Shown piece after piece: positions 61,601 to 64,000 of a stretch of 64,000 nucleotides of DNA (position 1 is its first letter; every line of letters begins with the position of its first letter). Under the pieces are notes generated by a model. It had not been told where the DNA came from. It did not search any database and was given only the letters and a program-made list of their open reading frames with translations. The stretch lies in the NCBI GenBank assembly GCA_026647215.1, contig JAPKHC010000005.1:111591-175590 (forward strand), written 5' to 3'. The position numbers were made by a program, and so were the translations under genes. The DNA comes from F1-120-MAGs118 sp013360535 (GTDB taxonomy: Bacteria > Planctomycetota > UBA1135 > GCA-002686595).

Positions 61601-61914
61601 TCGCGCTCCGCGAGCTGGCGGTCGCGCTCGGCAATCGCTCGCGTCGCCTTGCGCAGGATCAGGAACAGCGCCACGGACGTGGCCGTGACGTAGAACAGAC
61701 CCTTCCAGCTCTGCATCCAGTGCAGCGCGTTCGGATCGTCGGTCAGCCCACGAACGATGTCGTCGGACCAAAGGATCCAGGCGTACCCCATCAACGCGTA
61801 GGCGATGGGGATCGCAAGGACGGAACGCCGGAGGAGTCGCAGGGGTTGCAAGCGGGCGTCGGACCCGAAGGGAGAGGGTGGCCGACAGGTCCCGAGCATC
61901 GGCGCAACGGGCAC
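58609..61914 (-). CDS. PAS/GAF-containing GGDEF-EAL protein
   Basis: 1101 residues from GTG (an ATG at 61899 is also possible). Two membrane spans (about 30-48 and 70-88), then PAS (about 105-225), GAF (about 235-385), PAS/PAC (395-520) and PAS/PAC (525-645), GGDEF (655-820) and EAL (835-1080). The GGDEF motif is DGDEF, and the first metal Asp in the FxLD-type strand is replaced (FHIGLDEF), so the cyclase is probably weak or dead. The EAL domain keeps EALLRW, VTES, DDFGTGYSN, KLDRSF and EGIE, so it should hydrolyse c-di-GMP. Several sensor domains suggest control by redox or small ligands. Confidence 0.92.
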   Translation of the reverse strand: MPVAPMLGTCRPPSPFGSDARLQPLRLLRRSVLAIPIAYALMGYAWILWSDDIVRGLTDDPNALHWMQSWKGLFYVTATSVALFLILRKATRAIAERDRQLAERERQYHDLFACSPEPMLVFDLETLGVLDVNDAAVAKYGWTRPEFIKLTIADLRPGEDVPKLQQFLSQDRATLDEAGIWRHRLRDGREIEVEIRSHAIQFNGRSARFVLMHDVTDRRRAQRREARLTALYATALRCAQSMVRLDERERTFVELCRTVVESGGLLGAEVLLWDAESEPAWRVAEAGSVPPVELAASPTRTCVLDARRGRSTVCRDLDQVAPALAVDGRKSVVVVPVREAGQPIGALAVYAEDSSWFDEEFVGLLEELAIDFSFTLDRLRLQAARTTMEAALVDSEERFRHLLHSVTDIAWSATLTGDRLLYANVAVETVYGRPLHDFYEDPALWLKCVHPDDLERVKLEDLRMHEQGRADYEYRIVRPDGEVRWLLARTAVILDAHGAPSRIGGLATDITARKQSEQQLELAAAVFRESREAILLADRDANVLAVNPAFSAITGYTDADVRGRNPRFLQSGRQSPEFYRQMWREIQERGHWQGEIWNRGKFGDVYPQWMSITAVRDRAGLPTHYIAIASDLTERKRAEARIERLARFDSLTGLANRSLLRLRAEAGLAERKSPEQGFALFHIGLDEFSTINDSLGHGLGDVVLVQLAMRMQRAAPAGAVIARIDGDEFALWVPCDSNACSLSIADQMQSALRQPFELEGRKLTVTASVGVACCPRDATDFDSLMRFASAALSRAKAAGRDACESFQPTINADAFERLDLESGLRQALERREFELHYQPQIDLASGQIVGLEALLRWNRGPGDTVPPSKFIPIAERSGLIGPIGNWVLNEACRQASAWRAAGLQPVRVAVNLSAPQLVDDALIGFVRKALEDNGLPAEALELEVTESMLIAEAAGVARRLAALADLGVELALDDFGTGYSNLSYLKSFPLSRLKLDRSFVVNVLDDARDQSIARAVIAVGRALDLEVIAEGIESPAQASYLKRMGCDLGQGYLYARPMAAREIPGWFRTHSTQSLVDDGDEVERPALGIVESETESQRRVS

Positions 61915-62324
61915 CCTTGCCTATGCCCCAAGAGCCGCATTTTTCAGATTTGCGACAACACAGGCCAGGCCGGTCCAAGCCATGGACGGAGGCGGGACGC
62001 CCCGGCGCATTCCTCGCTCTGCGGAAAGATGACGATTCCCGTCCTTCCGGAGCTTGGCCGCGCGACTCGACGCGCACGCTCCACGGACCCCGCCCCACGC
62101 CGACGCGCTCGTTGAGCGCTTCCGCGCAAACCGGTGTGCGCTCTCCGCACACCGCACCCCGAAATCGAGGATTTCGAGCGAGTTTCCGCCAAAAGTCGGC
62201 CAGCTCGACGTGACCGTGGCTGCGCTTGCGCCCTAGCGCGCCCGCGCGCCGACGGCCGGCGGCGCTCCGGGCGAACGACTCCCCCCGCCCCTCCCGAATT
62301 CCGGCCGCTCGCAAGGAGCGTGAC
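61915..62324. other. 410-base intergenic region with two hairpins
   Basis: Divergent region between the GGDEF-EAL gene and the next propeller gene. CGGTGTGCG (62132-62140) pairs with CGCACACCG (62146-62154), a 9-bp stem; six bases further on CGAAATC (62160-62166) pairs with GATTTCG (62170-62176). They could be a processed RNA leader or binding sites. No open frame with protein-like content was seen. Confidence 0.45.
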
Positions 62325-64000
62325 ATGCAGCAGTGGACTCTCCGCATCGGTGCCCTCCTCGGGCTGGCGACCCTCGCCAGCGCCCAGACGGTGCTCACCA
62401 CCCAATACGGCTTCGGAATGGACGACGGCGCCATCACCCCGAATGGAACCCTGGCCGTCGTGCGCGAGAACTCGGCCCAGACGCGGGCGCGCATCCATTC
62501 GACCGCCACGGGGCAGCTGCTCGCGTCGGCGCAAGGTGTCACGGGCACGTTCTCCGGCGCGGCGCAGGACTCCGTCGAGGTGACCGACACGCGCGCGGTG
62601 GTGCTCGGAAGCTCGATCCTCGTCCTCGACCTCACCAACCTCGCTGCGCCGCTGCTCGCCGAGCACGCGGCGGGTCTCGAGATGCGCGATGTCGCGATCA
62701 CTCCCGATGGCTCGACGGCGGTCGTGCGAGGCGGCAACACGTCCCCGGGGTTCCCCGGTGGCCTGCGGGTGATCGACCTCGCGAGCGGGGCGCTCACGTT
62801 CAGCCACCCCGGCGAGATCGGCTCGCCCACGCCGCCCAACCACACGTATTCGGTCGACAGCGCCGTCGCGACGAATGACTACGGCGTGTGCCTGTCGCTC
62901 GTCGGCAGCGGGCCGAGCGCGAAGACCCGCGTCACGATCGTGCGGTTGCACCCGCAGGGCGGCGGCAATCCTGCCGTGGCCTACGAGACGAGCGGATCCG
63001 CCGCGCCCGACATGGACCAGCTCGGCGCTCCGCACGACCTGTGCCTCGTCGCCGGCGGACAGTACGTCGCGGTGCGCTCGGAGGCTTCGGTCGGCCTCTA
63101 CAGCCTGGGGAGCGCCCCCACGCGCGTCTGGCACCACCGCCTGTGGAGCCAACCCGGCCCGATGGGCCTGACCTCGATGGACTCGATCGAGGCCACCGAC
63201 CAGTTCATCGCGACCGCCAGCCGCTTCCAGAGCACGACGCTGTTCGGCGCGCAGCTCGACCTGTTCGACCTCGCCGGCAACCAGTGGCACTCGCGCTTCA
63301 CGGGCGACCCGCACGACCTCGTCTTCACACCCGACGGCTCGCGCGTGCTCGTGCGCACGCACCGCTACCTGTACCTGTTCGGCACGCAGAACCTGCCTCA
63401 GGCGCCCGCGGAGCTCACACCTGCGGCGAGCGATGCCGAGTTCTCGACCCACACGTTCTACGGCGCGGGCTACGACTCGCTGCAGGCCACCGACACGCAC
63501 GCGGTCGCGGTCGTGCGCAACAGCACGACCGCCCTCGTCAACTTCTATCGCCTCGGCGCCACGACACTGCAGCGCTACGCGTCGGGCCTCCTGCCCGAGA
63601 AGCCGACCGACGTCGCGCTCAGCCCCAACGGCCGCTGGGTCGGCGTCAGCGGCACGACCCGCGTGCAGCTCTACGACTTCGACACCGGCTCGCTGGTCCT
63701 GCAGCACGACCCCTACGTCGAGCCCATCGGCTGGTTCCCGTGGTGCGACGGCATCGAGCTCGACGACGAGCACCTCGTCGCCTGGGGCTACACCGACTCC
63801 CAGACGGGCTGGGTGAGCCTCGTCGACCTGTTCTCCTCGGCGAGCTCCTACTGCACGGCGGGTCCCAACTCGACCGGCCGGGCGGTCCACCTGCGCGCCA
63901 CGGGCTCGGGCTCGATCGCACGCGACGACCTGCGCCTGTGGGCCAGCGACCTGCCCGCGGGCTCGATCGGCTACTACGCCTACTCGGTCGGCCAGCAGTC
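62325..64000 (+). CDS. Secreted propeller protein, 3' end beyond the window
   Basis: At least 558 residues, still open at the edge. ATG at 62325 with AAGGAG upstream. Signal peptide residues 1-20 (RIGALLGLATLASAQ). The rest is a series of seven-bladed-propeller-type repeats (DVAITPDGSTAVVRGGN, DLVFTPDGSRVLVRTH, DVALSPNGRWVGVSG, DTGSLVLQHDP). From about residue 508 comes YCTAGPNSTGRAVHLRATGSGS, a distant form of the Cys-led C-terminal module of the other secreted proteins here. The full module cannot be judged. Confidence 0.82.
   Translation, partial: MQQWTLRIGALLGLATLASAQTVLTTQYGFGMDDGAITPNGTLAVVRENSAQTRARIHSTATGQLLASAQGVTGTFSGAAQDSVEVTDTRAVVLGSSILVLDLTNLAAPLLAEHAAGLEMRDVAITPDGSTAVVRGGNTSPGFPGGLRVIDLASGALTFSHPGEIGSPTPPNHTYSVDSAVATNDYGVCLSLVGSGPSAKTRVTIVRLHPQGGGNPAVAYETSGSAAPDMDQLGAPHDLCLVAGGQYVAVRSEASVGLYSLGSAPTRVWHHRLWSQPGPMGLTSMDSIEATDQFIATASRFQSTTLFGAQLDLFDLAGNQWHSRFTGDPHDLVFTPDGSRVLVRTHRYLYLFGTQNLPQAPAELTPAASDAEFSTHTFYGAGYDSLQATDTHAVAVVRNSTTALVNFYRLGATTLQRYASGLLPEKPTDVALSPNGRWVGVSGTTRVQLYDFDTGSLVLQHDPYVEPIGWFPWCDGIELDDEHLVAWGYTDSQTGWVSLVDLFSSASSYCTAGPNSTGRAVHLRATGSGSIARDDLRLWASDLPAGSIGYYAYSVGQQ

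Noticed and set aside
58498..62115. 1205-codon open frame on the plus strand opposite the GGDEF-EAL gene
   Set aside because: The opposite strand has clear PAS, GAF, GGDEF and EAL domains; this frame is Arg/Ala-rich shadow with no motif.

Overview
The window is about 64 kb of very GC-rich bacterial DNA, densely packed and with no rRNA, tRNA, CRISPR array, insertion sequence or phage gene that I could see. Several features fit Planctomycetota: a BlaI-type repressor fused head-to-tail with an M56 peptidase, ExbB/ExbD next to a protein with an alpha/alpha-toroid (squalene-cyclase-like) domain, many HEAT and TPR secreted proteins, and secreted beta-propeller proteins sharing a Cys-rich C-terminal module. 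The phylum is an inference; no marker gene settles it.

Layout. 1-6443: end of a PilX-like pilus gene, a HEAT-repeat protein, a HAMP-like membrane protein, then a CHASE4-type sensor kinase and its hybrid regulator. 6460-8568: c-di-GMP phosphodiesterase (minus strand). 8755-11500: carboxypeptidase-regulatory-fold surface protein and a flavin-binding PPOX protein. 11744-19307: operon of TPR protein, ExbB, ExbD and a 1103-residue TolB/TonB-like/toroid fusion. 19425-23312: BlaI repressor, M56 peptidase and a Cys-rich coiled-coil protein. The same short dyad, CTACC-N2-GGTAG, lies in front of both operons, so the repressor probably controls both. 23876-26925: two secreted beta-propeller proteins, the second with a broken signal-peptide frame. 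27026-28036: heme-handling HemS-like protein behind a Fur-type box. 28114-29575: surface protein under a cobalamin riboswitch (minus strand). 29621-31063: cation/proton antiporter.

31068-40519: type IV pilus / type II secretion-like locus: a divergent pseudopilin, then PilM/PilN-like fusion, PilO, PilP, secretin (frame broken near 35441), PilB with a c-di-GMP-type MshEN domain, PilC and two prepilins, one with a long Gly-Asn/Gly-Lys tail. Two EAL proteins in the window have degenerate GGDEF domains, so a c-di-GMP link to the pilus motor is plausible.

40707-46886: MoaD/ThiS protein paired with a BNR propeller, a HEAT protein, a zinc-ribbon membrane protein and another secreted protein. 46893-47071: a perfect 84-bp inverted repeat with an 11-nt loop. 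47078-51371 (minus): redox cluster of hemerythrin, di-heme and mono-heme cytochromes c, a PPOX protein and a PPOX-GAF-winged-helix regulator. 51666-64000: rhodanese lipoprotein, CNNM/CorC membrane protein, small lipoproteins, a hybrid histidine kinase, a HEAT-like protein, a large PAS-GAF-GGDEF-EAL protein and the start of another secreted propeller protein.
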